Origin: Paraburkholderia unamae
GTDB lineage: Bacteria; Pseudomonadota; Gammaproteobacteria; Burkholderiales; Burkholderiaceae
Reading direction: 5' to 3'
NCBI RefSeq assembly: GCF_003268775.1
Contig: NZ_QLSU01000020.1
Coordinates: 62,001 to 126,000, forward strand
Length of the DNA: 64,000 nucleotides
Both the position numbers and the translations under genes were made by a program. This document shows, one piece after another, positions 32,780-42,038 of the stretch. Within the stretch, counting starts at the first letter, position 1, and each line of letters opens with the position of its first letter. Below the pieces are notes generated by a model. That model saw only the letters and a program-made list of their open reading frames with translations. It searched no databases and was not told where the DNA came from.

Positions 32780-33184
32780 TCACTCGGCGATGCGCCGCCG
32801 CCCGGCCTTCACGTCGCTGTGCCGCGCCTTCGCGTCGAGGCGTCGCTGCTTCGAGGCGCGTGTCGGGCGGGTCGCCACGCGCGCCTTGCGCGTGACGCTC
32901 ACGCTGTCGACCAGTTCTTCGAGCCGCGCGAGCGCGGCCACGCGGTTCTGGTCCTGGGTGCGGTATTCCTGCGACTTGATGACAACGATGCCCTCGCGCG
33001 AGATACGCCGGTCGGCGAGCGCAAGCAGGCGCATCTTCAGCACCTCGGGCAGCGACGAGGCGCGGATGTCGAAGCGCAGATGAATCGCGCTCGACACCTT
33101 GTTGACGTTCTGGCCGCCCGCGCCCTGGGCGCGCACGGCAACGAGTTCGATTTCCTGCAACGGGATAGCGGCGCGGTGGGTCAT
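32780..33184 (-). CDS. arfB: Alternative ribosome-rescue peptidyl-tRNA hydrolase ArfB (YaeJ)
   Basis: 134 residues starting MTHRAAIPLQEIELVAVRAQG. It carries the release-factor GGQ motif in GAGGQNVNKVSSAIHLRFD and a basic C-terminal tail (SKQRRLDAKARHSDVKAGRRR) that enters the mRNA channel of stalled ribosomes. Length and layout match ArfB rather than full release factors. Convergent with the EAL gene. Confidence 0.93.
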   Translation of the reverse strand: MTHRAAIPLQEIELVAVRAQGAGGQNVNKVSSAIHLRFDIRASSLPEVLKMRLLALADRRISREGIVVIKSQEYRTQDQNRVAALARLEELVDSVSVTRKARVATRPTRASKQRRLDAKARHSDVKAGRRRIAE

Positions 33185-33386
33185 AAGCGAAAGGAAGCCA
33201 GGCGGACACGGCACGCGGCAGTGTCGCACAGCGCCGCGCGCGCGGCGAGCCGGGCGCAGTGAAGATGGCAGGTACGCGAAATGCATCAAACGAGACAACC
33301 CGCCGCGCTGTGGGTTTGCCGCCGCACGGCGCATGAACCATAATCCGGACATCCTCCCGGTTGAACCCTTCAGGAGCACGCAACCG

Positions 33387-34040
33387 ATGAAGCTGCGTCC
33401 TGCATTCGTCGCCGAACTGGCGGTCAACCTGCTGCTTCCCTGGGTCGCTTACCGTCTCGCCCAACCGCATTGGGGCGAGCTTGGCGGCCTCATCGCCTCC
33501 GCCGTTCCGCCGCTTGCCTGGAGCATCGTCGAGCTGGTGCGCTTTCGGCGTGTCGACGCGCTTTCGGCCGTCATTCTGCTCGGCATCGCGCTCTCGCTGC
33601 TCGCCATGGCGTTCGGCGGCAGCACACGCGTGCTGCTGATGCGCGAGAGCCTCGCCGCGGGCGCGATCGGCGTGACCTTCCTGTGCTCGCTGCTGGGCAA
33701 GCGGCCGCTCGTGTTCTATCTCACGCGCGCCACGGTCGCGCGCGAAACGCGCGAGGGCGTCGCGCGGCTCGAACTGCTCTGGGCCGACAACCCCAGTTTC
33801 GCCGCCGCCATGCGGCTGCTCACGCTCGTGTGGGGCGTGGGCTTGTGCGCCGACTCGGCGCTGCGCACCTGGCTTGCCGCCACCTGGCCGATCGAGCGCT
33901 TTCTCGTCGTCTCGCCCATCATCGGCTACGGCGTGTTCGGCGGCCTGATGGCGTGGACCTTCTGGTATCGCACGCGCATGCGCCGCATACGCGGCACGCA
34001 TGGCCTGCTCGGCGACGCCAGCACGCTCAGCGTCGATTGA
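33387..34040 (+). CDS. VC0807-like integral membrane protein
   Basis: 217 residues from ATG 33387 (CAGGAG upstream), with about six hydrophobic helices (AELAVNLLLPWVAYRLA; LGGLIASAVPPLAWSIVELV; ALSAVILLGIALSLLAMAF; SLAAGAIGVTFLCSLLG; AAMRLLTLVWGVGLCADSALRTWLA; VSPIIGYGVFGGLMAWTFWY). The FVAELAVNLLLPW start and KRPLVFYLTRA block resemble the VC0807 family, whose function is unknown. It precedes the FUSC gene on the same strand with a 110-bp gap. Confidence 0.75.
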   Translation: MKLRPAFVAELAVNLLLPWVAYRLAQPHWGELGGLIASAVPPLAWSIVELVRFRRVDALSAVILLGIALSLLAMAFGGSTRVLLMRESLAAGAIGVTFLCSLLGKRPLVFYLTRATVARETREGVARLELLWADNPSFAAAMRLLTLVWGVGLCADSALRTWLAATWPIERFLVVSPIIGYGVFGGLMAWTFWYRTRMRRIRGTHGLLGDASTLSVD

Positions 34041-34150
34041 CGCGCGCGGGAAAGCCCGCATGCAACGACGGTCAGATCGTGCCCGAAATCAGTTAGACTC
34101 AGCGCCACAGTCCGCGGCGTACCGTCCGCTCTCGAACTTCCCGGCAGTCG

Positions 34151-36661
34151 ATGCGCTACTCCGTAGAAATCAGGAAATTCCTCTATAGCCAGTACTTTTA
34201 CGGCGGCCTGCGCATCGCGATCGGCATCTCGCTTCCCGCCGTCCTCTGCCTGTTCGTGTTCCACCAGAGCGAGCTCGGTTTCACCATCTCGACCGGCGCG
34301 CTCGGCGCCTGCGTGGTCGACATGCCGGGGCCGCTCAAGTACAAGCGCAACGAGATGCTCGCGTGCAGCGCGATCGGTTTTCTCTCCGCTTACGCCACCG
34401 GCCTCGCCACCTTCAGTCCGATCGCATTGTGGGCCACCGTCGTCCCGCTCACCTTCGTGCTTTCGCTGATCGTGGTCTACGGCAACCGCTGGCCGCAAAT
34501 CAGCTTCGCCACCCTCTTCATGATGGTGATGACGCTCGAAGAGCATTTCACACCGCACCTCGCGCTCGTCAATGCGCTGTGGATCCTGCTGGGCGGTCTC
34601 TGGTACACGGCGTGGTCCACGCTCGTCAGCCAGTTCATGATCAACCGCATCGAGCAGCAGGCGCTCGCGGAAAGCGTGTTCGCGTGCGCCGACTATCTGC
34701 TCGCGCGCGCGCAGTTCTTCGACCTCGACAACGATCTCGACGAGTGCTACCGCAACCTGGTCGCGAAACAGATCGCGGCGGTCGAGCGCCAGGACGCCGC
34801 GCGCGACATCGTGCTGCGCAACCTGCCCAAGCTCAGGGCGGGCAAGATCGATGCGCGCCGCGCCATGCACTTCAACCTGTTCATCAACACCGTCGACCTT
34901 CACGAGCTGTTCGTGGGCGCGCACACCGACTATCCGCTTGTGCGCAACACCTTCGGCGGCTCGGACCTGCTCGTGTTCTATCGCGACCTGATCCGCAAGG
35001 CCGCCGCCGATCTCGAAGACATCGGCCTCGCGGTGTTGCAGAACGAAGCGCCGCGCGCAAGCGTGAACGTGAAGGCCGAACTGCGCGCCATCGAGTACGA
35101 ACTCGAACAACTGAAAAAGCGCGACCTGGCCGCCACCGACCCGGAAGCTTACGCGGCGATCTCGGCATCGTTCCGGCGTATCTGGAGCGCCACCCGACTG
35201 ATCGACCGCATGCGCCGCAGCCTCGCGAGCGAAGTGCCGACCACCGAGACCGAGCTGCGCATCGACGAGGCGCTCGCGCGCTTCGTGACGAACCGCCGCG
35301 TGCCCTACCTGCAAATCTTCTCGAACCTCACGATGGCCTCGCCGAGCTTTCGCCACGCGCTGCGCGTGACGATCGCCGTGGCGGTGGGCTTCTGGCTCGG
35401 GCGCCTGTTGCCGCTCACGAACGCCTACTGGATCGTGATGACGAGCATCATCATTCTGAAGCCCGGCTATTCGCTCACGCGCCAGCGCAACGCGCAGCGT
35501 ATTGTCGGCACGCTGATCGGCTGCATCGCGAGCATTGCGTTGATCCTGCTCGTGAAGCAGCCGCTCGTGCTGCTCGTCTCGATGTTCGCGGCGATGGTGA
35601 TGAGCTACAGCCTGCTGCTCTTCAACTACACGGCGAGCGTGGTGTTCACCTCGGCCTATGTGCTGCTGATGTTCCATCTGCTCGCGCCCGGCAGCATGCG
35701 CATCATCGGCGAGCGCGCGATCGACACGGTGGTGGGCTGCATGATCGCCATCGCCGCGAGCCATCTGTTCCCCTACTGGGAATACCGGCTGATGGGCAAG
35801 CTCGTGCACGACATGATCGCCGCGACGCGCAGCTATCTGGAGGCGAGCTGGTGGTGGAGCGGGCGCACCAGCGCGCCGCAGCCCGTGTTCGCGGGCGCCG
35901 GAGCGGGCGCGATGGCGGGCGCAGGCAGCGCGGCGAACCTCCTCCCGGGCGAGATGACAGGTGCGGTGCAGAGCGGCATGGCGAGCGCCTCGGCGAATGC
36001 GGCGAGCGTGGTGGACGAGCCGGCCGTCGCGCTCGCGGAGGTCGCGCTCGCTGACGGCGCAGGGGCCATGGCACTCGACGACCCGCCGCCGATGGGTGCC
36101 GCAGGTGCCACAAGTACGAAAAGCGCGGCCCAGGCCACGCAAAGCGCAAGCGCCGCTGCGCCTTCGCTCGCGCGCGATTTCCGCTACCGGCTCGCGCGCA
36201 AGAACGTGCACGTGGCATTCGCGAACCTGGGCCAGGCGTTCCAGCGCATGATGCTCGAACCGAAGGCCGCGCAGAAGTTCGTGCCCGAGCTCAACGACCT
36301 GCTCGTGCGCAGCCACGTGCTCGCCTCGCAGATCACGGCCACGGCGCCGCTATTGCGCAGCACCGCGCGCCCCGACCAGCCCGCGATCAAACTCGATGCG
36401 CTCGAACGCGCCCTCTCGTGCGTGCGCGAAAACCTCGTCGCCGCCGAAGCGGGCACGCCCTCGCCCGCCGATCAGATCGACATCACGAAGCAGCTCACGC
36501 GCGAGCTCGATACGATGGTGGTGGAAGCCGAGCGCACGCTCGGCGCAGCGGCGGAGCTCGCCCAGGAGCTCAAGCTGCTCGCGCATCAATGCAAGCAGAT
36601 GATTGCGGCGTCGTGGCTCATCCGCAAGGACGCGAGCATCATCCGGCTACCGGACGAATAA
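34151..36661 (+). CDS. FUSC-family (YccS/AaeB-like) inner-membrane exporter
   Basis: 836 residues with the duplicated layout of the family: an N-terminal membrane block (RIAIGISLPAVLCLFVF to about 180), a cytoplasmic helical region (about 180-400), a second membrane block (about 405-550: LRVTIAVAVGFWLGRLLPLTNAYWIVMTSIIILKPGYSLTRQRNAQRIVGTLIG) and a C-terminal helical domain. FUSC proteins include fusaric-acid and hydroxybenzoate exporters. Oddity: a roughly 100-residue Ala/Gly/Ser-rich insert (about 570-675) splits the C-terminal domain. No adaptor gene is adjacent, as for YccS/YhfK-type members. Confidence 0.85.
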   Translation: MRYSVEIRKFLYSQYFYGGLRIAIGISLPAVLCLFVFHQSELGFTISTGALGACVVDMPGPLKYKRNEMLACSAIGFLSAYATGLATFSPIALWATVVPLTFVLSLIVVYGNRWPQISFATLFMMVMTLEEHFTPHLALVNALWILLGGLWYTAWSTLVSQFMINRIEQQALAESVFACADYLLARAQFFDLDNDLDECYRNLVAKQIAAVERQDAARDIVLRNLPKLRAGKIDARRAMHFNLFINTVDLHELFVGAHTDYPLVRNTFGGSDLLVFYRDLIRKAAADLEDIGLAVLQNEAPRASVNVKAELRAIEYELEQLKKRDLAATDPEAYAAISASFRRIWSATRLIDRMRRSLASEVPTTETELRIDEALARFVTNRRVPYLQIFSNLTMASPSFRHALRVTIAVAVGFWLGRLLPLTNAYWIVMTSIIILKPGYSLTRQRNAQRIVGTLIGCIASIALILLVKQPLVLLVSMFAAMVMSYSLLLFNYTASVVFTSAYVLLMFHLLAPGSMRIIGERAIDTVVGCMIAIAASHLFPYWEYRLMGKLVHDMIAATRSYLEASWWWSGRTSAPQPVFAGAGAGAMAGAGSAANLLPGEMTGAVQSGMASASANAASVVDEPAVALAEVALADGAGAMALDDPPPMGAAGATSTKSAAQATQSASAAAPSLARDFRYRLARKNVHVAFANLGQAFQRMMLEPKAAQKFVPELNDLLVRSHVLASQITATAPLLRSTARPDQPAIKLDALERALSCVRENLVAAEAGTPSPADQIDITKQLTRELDTMVVEAERTLGAAAELAQELKLLAHQCKQMIAASWLIRKDASIIRLPDE

Positions 36662-36685
36662 GGCGCGCCGCTTCATTGCGCCGCG

Positions 36686-36898
36686 TCACTGCGTGGCGTT
36701 GCCGGCCTGCGAAGCGGCAGTGCTTGCGGTCGCGGTGGCGCTCGCCGCAGCATTGCCTGCGCTCGCGCCAACCGTCTCCTCGTATTCCCGCTTGCTCTTC
36801 AACGCGTTGAACAGGACCGTGCCGATCACGAACAGCACCACCACGACAATCAGCACGGCGACGCCAAACGTGGGGCTCTTCTTGCGCGGTTCATTCAT
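36686..36898 (-). CDS. Small single-pass membrane protein (70 aa)
   Basis: MNEPRKKSPTFGVAVLIVVVVLFVIGTVLFNALKSKREYEE: cytoplasmic basic start, one hydrophobic helix (12-33), then an Ala/Ser/Thr-rich tail. Convergent with the FUSC gene, 24 bp from its stop. No family recognised. Confidence 0.7.
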   Translation of the reverse strand: MNEPRKKSPTFGVAVLIVVVVLFVIGTVLFNALKSKREYEETVGASAGNAAASATATASTAASQAGNATQ

Positions 36899-37025
36899 CG
36901 GTCGTGCCCAGCCTCGAAGAAAGAGGTAAGAGGAACGGGCATTCTACGCCGCGACGCCTTGCAGACGGCTTGCGCCCCGGTCGGCCGCGTGGCCATGCAA
37001 CCGGTGCGCCTGGGTGCTTACCCAC

Positions 37026-37487
37026 CTATGCACCACTACGCACCGGCAGCGCCGTCGAATACTTGAGCTGCTCCATGGCGAAGCTCGAACTCACGTCGAA
37101 GAGCGGCACGGTGCGAATCAGTTGCTTGTAGACGCGGTCGTAGTCGTCGATATCGGAGACGACAACCCGCAGCAGGTAGTCGGTCTCGCCGCTCATGCGA
37201 TACGCCTCCACGATCTCGGGAATGTCCTGCACCGCGCGCGTGAAGGTCTGCGCCCACGCCTCGGTGTGCTGGTTCGTGCGCACCGCGACGAACACCGTCA
37301 TCCCCACGCCCAGCTTACGCGCGTCGCACAGCGCGACCTGCGCGCGGATCACGCCGGTCTCCTTCAGGCGCTGCACGCGCTTCCAGCACGGCGTTTGCGA
37401 GAGATTGACGCGCTGCGCCAATTCGGCCACCGGCATGGTTGCGTCCTGTTGCAGCAGCTCCACCAGCTTTCTGTCGATGAGATCCAT
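37026..37487 (-). CDS. Lrp/AsnC-family transcriptional regulator
   Basis: 153 residues from the ATG at 37485-37487 (GGGGAA 8 nt upstream). The N-terminal HTH is LIDRKLVELLQQDATMPVAELAQRVNLSQTPCWKRVQRLKETGVI; the C-terminal RAM domain has IPEIVEAYRMSGETDYLLRVVVSDIDDYDRVYKQLI, the family ligand and oligomer region. It is divergent from a cysteine-dioxygenase-like gene; a near-consensus Lrp box lies between them, so local control and autoregulation are likely. The ligand may be cysteine or another amino acid (inference). Confidence 0.92.
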   Translation of the reverse strand: MDLIDRKLVELLQQDATMPVAELAQRVNLSQTPCWKRVQRLKETGVIRAQVALCDARKLGVGMTVFVAVRTNQHTEAWAQTFTRAVQDIPEIVEAYRMSGETDYLLRVVVSDIDDYDRVYKQLIRTVPLFDVSSSFAMEQLKYSTALPVRSGA

Positions 37488-37503
37488 TTTCGCATTCCCC
37501 GAT

Positions 37504-37524
37504 GTGTAGAAATTTATTCTACAC
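37504..37524. promoter_or_regulatory. Lrp-type box between the Lrp gene and the dioxygenase
   Basis: A perfect inverted repeat with 8-bp arms (GTGTAGAA/TTCTACAC) and a 5-bp AT centre. Its core TAGAAATTTATTCTA (37507-37521) matches the published E. coli Lrp consensus YAGHAWATTWTDCTR at 14 of 15 positions. A weaker related AT-rich site lies at about 37574-37588. It starts 17 bp from the Lrp start codon and ends 88 bp before the dioxygenase. Confidence 0.8.
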
Positions 37525-37612
37525 GAAGCGAAAACGGGAAAAGAATATGAAAACACTTTCTCGGTGCGAACAGCTATAAATTCTTCTATGCAAACCGGGA
37601 GAAGAAAACGCC

Positions 37613-38227
37613 ATGAACGCCCCCGCCGAACTCGCCCTGCTCGCCGCCGTCCATACGGCGGAGCAACATGCCGCGGCCGTTGCGCGCCTGTGCGCCGCGC
37701 TCGACGCTGCCTTCGAAGCCTGCTCAACGCCGCACGCCCCGTCGCGCTGCGCCCGCTTCGCGCGCGGCGTGCGTGAAGCGCTCGCGCACGCCCTCGCCGA
37801 CCCGGCGCTCGTCACGCCCGCCCAACGCGAAGGCGCCGCCGACACCTACCGGCGCCATCTGATCGCCACCGACAGCCGCGGCCGCTACACGGTCGCCGCG
37901 CTCGTCTGGCAACCGGGCAACGCCAGCCCGATCCACGCGCATCACACCTGGTGTGGTTACGCCGTGCTCGACGGCACGCTGACCGAAACGCTCTACGCCT
38001 GGGACGAAACGCGCCAGGGCGCGAGCGTCGTACGCTCGCATGCGCGCGCGGGCGGCGCGGTGGCCTTCGGCGGACCCGGGCGCGCGAATATCCACCGGCT
38101 CGCCAACGGCAGCGACAAGGAGGCCGTGTCGCTGCACATCTACGGCGTGCCGGGCGAGCGCATCTCCACGCACGTCAACGACGTGCTGCCGCTCGCGCAG
38201 GAAGGCGCCGAAGCGGCGGCGCGCTGA
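37613..38227 (+). CDS. Cysteine dioxygenase-family (thiol dioxygenase) cupin
   Basis: 204 residues. Iron ligands are visible as His108 and His110 in PIHAHHTWCGYAVLDG and His161 in ANIHRL; Tyr177 follows in LHIYGVPG. A Gly (115) sits where animal enzymes have the cross-linking Cys, as in bacterial members. The family oxidises cysteine or 3-mercaptopropionate to the sulfinate; which one cannot be decided here. An Arg pair at 80-81 may bind the carboxylate. Divergent from an Lrp regulator with a shared Lrp box, so expression probably responds to amino-acid supply. Confidence 0.82.
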   Translation: MNAPAELALLAAVHTAEQHAAAVARLCAALDAAFEACSTPHAPSRCARFARGVREALAHALADPALVTPAQREGAADTYRRHLIATDSRGRYTVAALVWQPGNASPIHAHHTWCGYAVLDGTLTETLYAWDETRQGASVVRSHARAGGAVAFGGPGRANIHRLANGSDKEAVSLHIYGVPGERISTHVNDVLPLAQEGAEAAAR

Positions 38228-38254
38228 AAGACATCGCGGCACGCGCGCCACGGG

Positions 38255-39619
38255 TCAGCGCTGCCGCCCGAGATCCATCGAAGACGCGATAGCCCGCTGC
38301 TGGGCGCCTTCGTCCACCGAAGCCTGCGCCGCGTCTCGCCGGGCTGCGTCGAGAATGCGCTGGCGCGATTGCTCCGGGTTCAGCAGCACGAGGCCGAGCG
38401 CCCCGCTCACGAGCAGCAACGCCCCCACCACGATGAAACCGTGCTCGTAGCCGAGCGCCGGGTTGCCCTGATTGGCCTGCACGATGCCGCCCATCAGCGC
38501 GGGGGCGATCAGGCCGGCCAGCGTGCCGATCGAGCTGTTGATGCCGAGCAGCGCGCCGCGCTGCCTCACGGAGACGATGTCGCTGATCATCAGCGGTCCG
38601 AACGAAAACACGAGCTGGCTCAGCGCGCCGCCAATCGCGAGGCAAGCGACCTTGAGCGCGGGGCTGAGGCCGCTCGACGTCGCGAGAAAGAGTACGCCGC
38701 CGAGCATGGCGAACCCGCTCACCAACACGCCGCGCGCAAGACGCGAACTCACGCCCTTGCGAATGAGCCGCTGCGAGACCCACGCAAGCAACAGCGTGAC
38801 CGGAATGAACGAACCGACGATGGTCGAGAAGAGCCAGCCCGTCACGATGGGCGCAAAGCCCAGGCCGAGGCGCAGATATACGGGGAACCACGTGAACGCG
38901 AGCGAAATGACCGCGTACTCCACGAAATAGATGAACAGCACGCCCATGAACGTCCGGTTGAGCAGCAGGTGGCGATAGGCGATGATTTCGCCCGCGCCGT
39001 CATGAGGCACGCCCGCCGCATGGCTTGCCGCGCCCACCGGCCCGTCGCGCCCGATCACGAGCCACAGCGCCGTCCACACGAGGCCGACGATGCCCAGCGC
39101 GAGAAACGCCATGTGCCAGTCGTAGCGCACGATGAGGTACGAGAGGATCGGCCCGGCGAGCATGAGGCCCGCGCTCGCGCCCTGCTGCACGATGGTGTTC
39201 GGCACGTTGCGCCGCGCGTTGTCGAACCACTTGTAGCAGGCGTGCTGCGCGAGCGGGAACGCGGGCCCTTCGCCCAGGCCGAGCAGCACGCGCGAGGCGA
39301 TGAGCACCGGCAAGGTCACGCTCGCCGCGACGAGCGGAAACTGGACCGCGCTCCAGATCACCGCGAGCAGCACGAGCAGCCACTTGCTCTGCACGCGGTT
39401 GGCGACGAAGCCAAAGCCGATGCCCGAGAGCGAGAACAGCAGAAAGAAGCTGCTGCCCACCAGCCCGAACTCGCGCGGGCTCAGGTTCAGGTCGCGCATC
39501 ATCGGCACGGCCGCGAGGCCGAACACGGCCTTGTCGGCGAAGTTGATCACCATGAACAGAAACAGCATGGCTACGATCAGCCACGCGCGTATCGATCCGC
39601 TTGCTGCCTTTGCATCCAT
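38255..39619 (-). CDS. MFS transporter, anion:cation symporter-like
   Basis: 454 residues starting MDAKAASGSIRAW, with 12 predicted helices; GGAG is 6 nt before this ATG, while the ATG four codons upstream lacks an RBS. VINFADKAVFGLAAVPMMRDLNLSPREFGLVGSSFFLLFSLSGIGFGFVANRVQSKW and LGLGEGPAFPLAQHACYKWFDNARRNVPNTIVQQGASAGLMLAGPILSYLI are characteristic of the ACS family (carboxylate, phthalate and sugar-acid importers). It is probably the importer for the acid degraded by the neighbouring CoA genes. Confidence 0.87.
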   Translation of the reverse strand: MDAKAASGSIRAWLIVAMLFLFMVINFADKAVFGLAAVPMMRDLNLSPREFGLVGSSFFLLFSLSGIGFGFVANRVQSKWLLVLLAVIWSAVQFPLVAASVTLPVLIASRVLLGLGEGPAFPLAQHACYKWFDNARRNVPNTIVQQGASAGLMLAGPILSYLIVRYDWHMAFLALGIVGLVWTALWLVIGRDGPVGAASHAAGVPHDGAGEIIAYRHLLLNRTFMGVLFIYFVEYAVISLAFTWFPVYLRLGLGFAPIVTGWLFSTIVGSFIPVTLLLAWVSQRLIRKGVSSRLARGVLVSGFAMLGGVLFLATSSGLSPALKVACLAIGGALSQLVFSFGPLMISDIVSVRQRGALLGINSSIGTLAGLIAPALMGGIVQANQGNPALGYEHGFIVVGALLLVSGALGLVLLNPEQSRQRILDAARRDAAQASVDEGAQQRAIASSMDLGRQR

Positions 39620-39673
39620 TGTCGTCTCCATGTCGTTTTGTGTTCGTTGGTTTGCGTCTGCGGGCTTGCCTGT

Positions 39674-40774
39674 CTACCGCGCGGACAGCGTCGTTTCGAG
39701 CGCGGCCAGCGCCGCGTTCGCCTGCGCCACGAGTGTCGCCATCTGCGCCGCGACGGTTGTGGGCGCATCGATCGCGAAGACGCTCTGCCCCGCCGCCTCG
39801 TAAATCAGATCCGCGCGGTCGTACTCGTGCATCGCGCTGAAGTCGGCGCCCGTGAGCGCCTGCTGCTGCGGCATGGGCAGCGGCGCGGGCGCGCCGCTCG
39901 CCTGCCATGCGTCGATCCACGCGCTGCGCACCACGCGGCACGGCTTGCCGCTGTGCGCGCGCGTGACGAGCGTGTCGTCGCTGTTCGCCTCGACGAGTTT
40001 TTGCAGCAGCGCGGGCGGCGTATGGTTCTCGGCCGCGCCCAGCCACAGCGTGCCGAGCCACGCGCCCTGCGCGCCCATGGCGAGCGAGGCCGCCACCTGC
40101 GCGCCGGTGCCGATGCCGCCCGCCGCCAGCACGGGCCGCCCGGCCGCCGCCGCGACGATCTGCGGCACGAGCGAGAAGGTGCCGATCGGCCCGGTATGAC
40201 CGCCCGCGTCCGCGCCCTGGGCCACGAGCGCATCGACGCCGAGCGCGAGCGCCTTGTGCGCGTGGCGCGGCGAGCCGACGAGCGAGATCGTGTACTTGCC
40301 CGCGGCTTTCGCGCGCGCGATCAGCTCGGGACGAATGCCGATCGCCGTTGCCACGGCGCGCGCGTTCGAGGCGAGCACGGCTTCGCTCTGCGCGTCGAAC
40401 AGGGCCTCGCTGCGCACCTGGGTCGTAAAGAAACTCGGGCGCGTGGGCGCGGCAAGACCGAAGCGCTCGCGCAATCCTTCGACGAATTCGACGTGCCCCG
40501 CCGGCAGCGCCTCGCGCACGCCGCCGATGTCGGCATGCCGCGGCACACCGGCGGGCAGCATGAGGTCGATGCCGTACGGCTTGCCCGCGAGCCGCTTTTC
40601 GATCGCGGCGATGATCGGCGCGATGTCCTCGGGCATCTCGCGCGCGAGACCGAGCACGCCGAAGCCGCCCGCCTCGGCAAGCGCCACGATCACGTCGGGC
40701 GCATGCGAAAAGCCGAAGATCGGGTAGCGCACGCCGAGCTCGCGGCAAATGGCAGTGGGGCCGAGCTGCATCAT
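39674..40774 (-). CDS. Nitronate monooxygenase-like flavoprotein
   Basis: 366 residues, FMN TIM-barrel. Starts MMQLGPTAICRELGVRYPIFGFSHAPD; AGGFGVLGLAREMPEDI, GADAGGHTGPIGTFSLVPQIV (catalytic His in AGGH), VLAAGGIGTGAQVAASLAMGAQGAWLGTLWL and ATYPICAL loop insertions follow. The family oxidises propionate-3-nitronate and nitroalkanes; related NPD-like enzymes act as enoyl reductases. AGGAGA precedes the start. It lies between the MFS and an acyl-CoA dehydrogenase gene on the same strand, suggesting a role in the same pathway. Confidence 0.82.
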   Translation of the reverse strand: MMQLGPTAICRELGVRYPIFGFSHAPDVIVALAEAGGFGVLGLAREMPEDIAPIIAAIEKRLAGKPYGIDLMLPAGVPRHADIGGVREALPAGHVEFVEGLRERFGLAAPTRPSFFTTQVRSEALFDAQSEAVLASNARAVATAIGIRPELIARAKAAGKYTISLVGSPRHAHKALALGVDALVAQGADAGGHTGPIGTFSLVPQIVAAAAGRPVLAAGGIGTGAQVAASLAMGAQGAWLGTLWLGAAENHTPPALLQKLVEANSDDTLVTRAHSGKPCRVVRSAWIDAWQASGAPAPLPMPQQQALTGADFSAMHEYDRADLIYEAAGQSVFAIDAPTTVAAQMATLVAQANAALAALETTLSAR

Positions 40775-40805
40775 GAGGTCTCCTGGGGTCTCGCTCGTTG
40801 CGCGC

Positions 40806-41996
40806 TTACTCGGCGCTCTGGTGCAACTGGTGATGGCGCGCGTCGTGCAGCGGCGCGCGCAACGTGAGCTTCGCGATATTCAGTTCGTGGATCTGCGTGG
40901 TGCCCTCGTAGAGGCGGAACAAGCGCACATCGCGATAGAGGCGCTCCACGGGGTTGTCGGCGATATAACCGCCACCGCCATAGACCTGCACCGCGCGATC
41001 GGCCACCCGTCCGCACATTTCCGAAGCAAAGAGCTTGCACATCGAGGCGGACATCGTCACGTCCTCGCCGCGGTCGCGGGCACGCGCCGTCTCCAGCACG
41101 AGCGCGCGCGCCGCATGAATGTCGGTATTGCTCTGCGCGATCAATTGCTGCATGAGCTGGAACTCGGCGATGGCCTTGCCGAACTGCTCGCGCGATTTCG
41201 CGCGCGCCAGCATCTCGTCGAGCAGACGGATCGCCGGGCCCACGCACAGCCCCGCGAGATTGATGCGCTGCTTGTTGAGCGCCTTCATCGCGCTCCTGAA
41301 GCCGCGTCCCGGCTCGCCGCCAAGCAGCGCGGACGCGCTCACCCGGCAGCCTTGCAGATGCACCTCGCCCACCGGCGAACCACGCTGCCCCATCATGCGA
41401 TACGCGCTCGACGTGGAGAGCCCCGGCGTGCCGCGCTCGATCAGGAAGGCCGATACGCCGCTCGCGCCCGGATCGTTCGGGTCGGTGCGCGCGAACACGG
41501 TGAACAGGTCGGCGATCGGCGCATTCGTGATGTAGCGCTTGCTGCCGTCCAGCACGTAGTGGTCGCCTTCGCGGCGCGCGGTGGTGGTGAGCGCCGTCGC
41601 GTCGGAACCCGCTGCGGGCTCGGTCAGCGCGAAGCAGCCCGTGATCTCGCCGCTCGCGAGGCGCGGCAGGTAGCGGCGCTTTTGTTCTTCGGTGCCGTCC
41701 GCGATCAGCGCCTCCGAGCCAATGCCCGTGTTGCCGCCAAAGCGCGCGCGGAAGGTCGGCGCGGCCTGCGAGACCACCATGTTCACGCACGCCAGTTCCT
41801 CGGTCGTGAGGCCCGCGCCGCCGTAAGCCTCGGGAATGCTGTGGCCGAACAGGCCCAGCTCGCGCATGCGCGCGACGAGCGGCTCGGGCAGCACGTCGGT
41901 GCGGTCGATTTCCGCTTCGAGCGGAATGCACTCGTCCTGCACAAAACGGTAGAGCTGGGTGAGCAGGCGGTTAAGGCGTGCGGCGTCGCGAATCAT
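40806..41996 (-). CDS. Acyl-CoA dehydrogenase
   Basis: 396 residues with the three-domain ACAD layout: GHSIPEAYGGAGLTTEELACV, GCFALTEPAAGSDATALTTTA (FAD/substrate loop), DGSKRYITNAPIADLFTVFARTD, RINLAGLCVGPAIRLLDEMLARAKSREQFGKAIAEFQLMQQLIAQS and the C-terminal LYRDVRLFRLYEGTTQIHELNIAK, whose Glu is the catalytic base. It is a generic FAD-dependent alpha,beta-desaturase; electrons go to ETF. Substrate chain length is not readable. Same strand as NMO and MFS; the IclR gene lies just upstream. Confidence 0.9.
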   Translation of the reverse strand: MIRDAARLNRLLTQLYRFVQDECIPLEAEIDRTDVLPEPLVARMRELGLFGHSIPEAYGGAGLTTEELACVNMVVSQAAPTFRARFGGNTGIGSEALIADGTEEQKRRYLPRLASGEITGCFALTEPAAGSDATALTTTARREGDHYVLDGSKRYITNAPIADLFTVFARTDPNDPGASGVSAFLIERGTPGLSTSSAYRMMGQRGSPVGEVHLQGCRVSASALLGGEPGRGFRSAMKALNKQRINLAGLCVGPAIRLLDEMLARAKSREQFGKAIAEFQLMQQLIAQSNTDIHAARALVLETARARDRGEDVTMSASMCKLFASEMCGRVADRAVQVYGGGGYIADNPVERLYRDVRLFRLYEGTTQIHELNIAKLTLRAPLHDARHHQLHQSAE

Positions 41997-42038
41997 GGTT
42001 TCTCCAGTTTCTGTTGCTTCGGTTGTTTCTGTGGGTTA

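Noticed and set aside
33926..36316. 796-codon minus-strand frame opposite the FUSC gene
   Set aside because: His/Arg/Glu-rich shadow without a recognisable fold or RBS.
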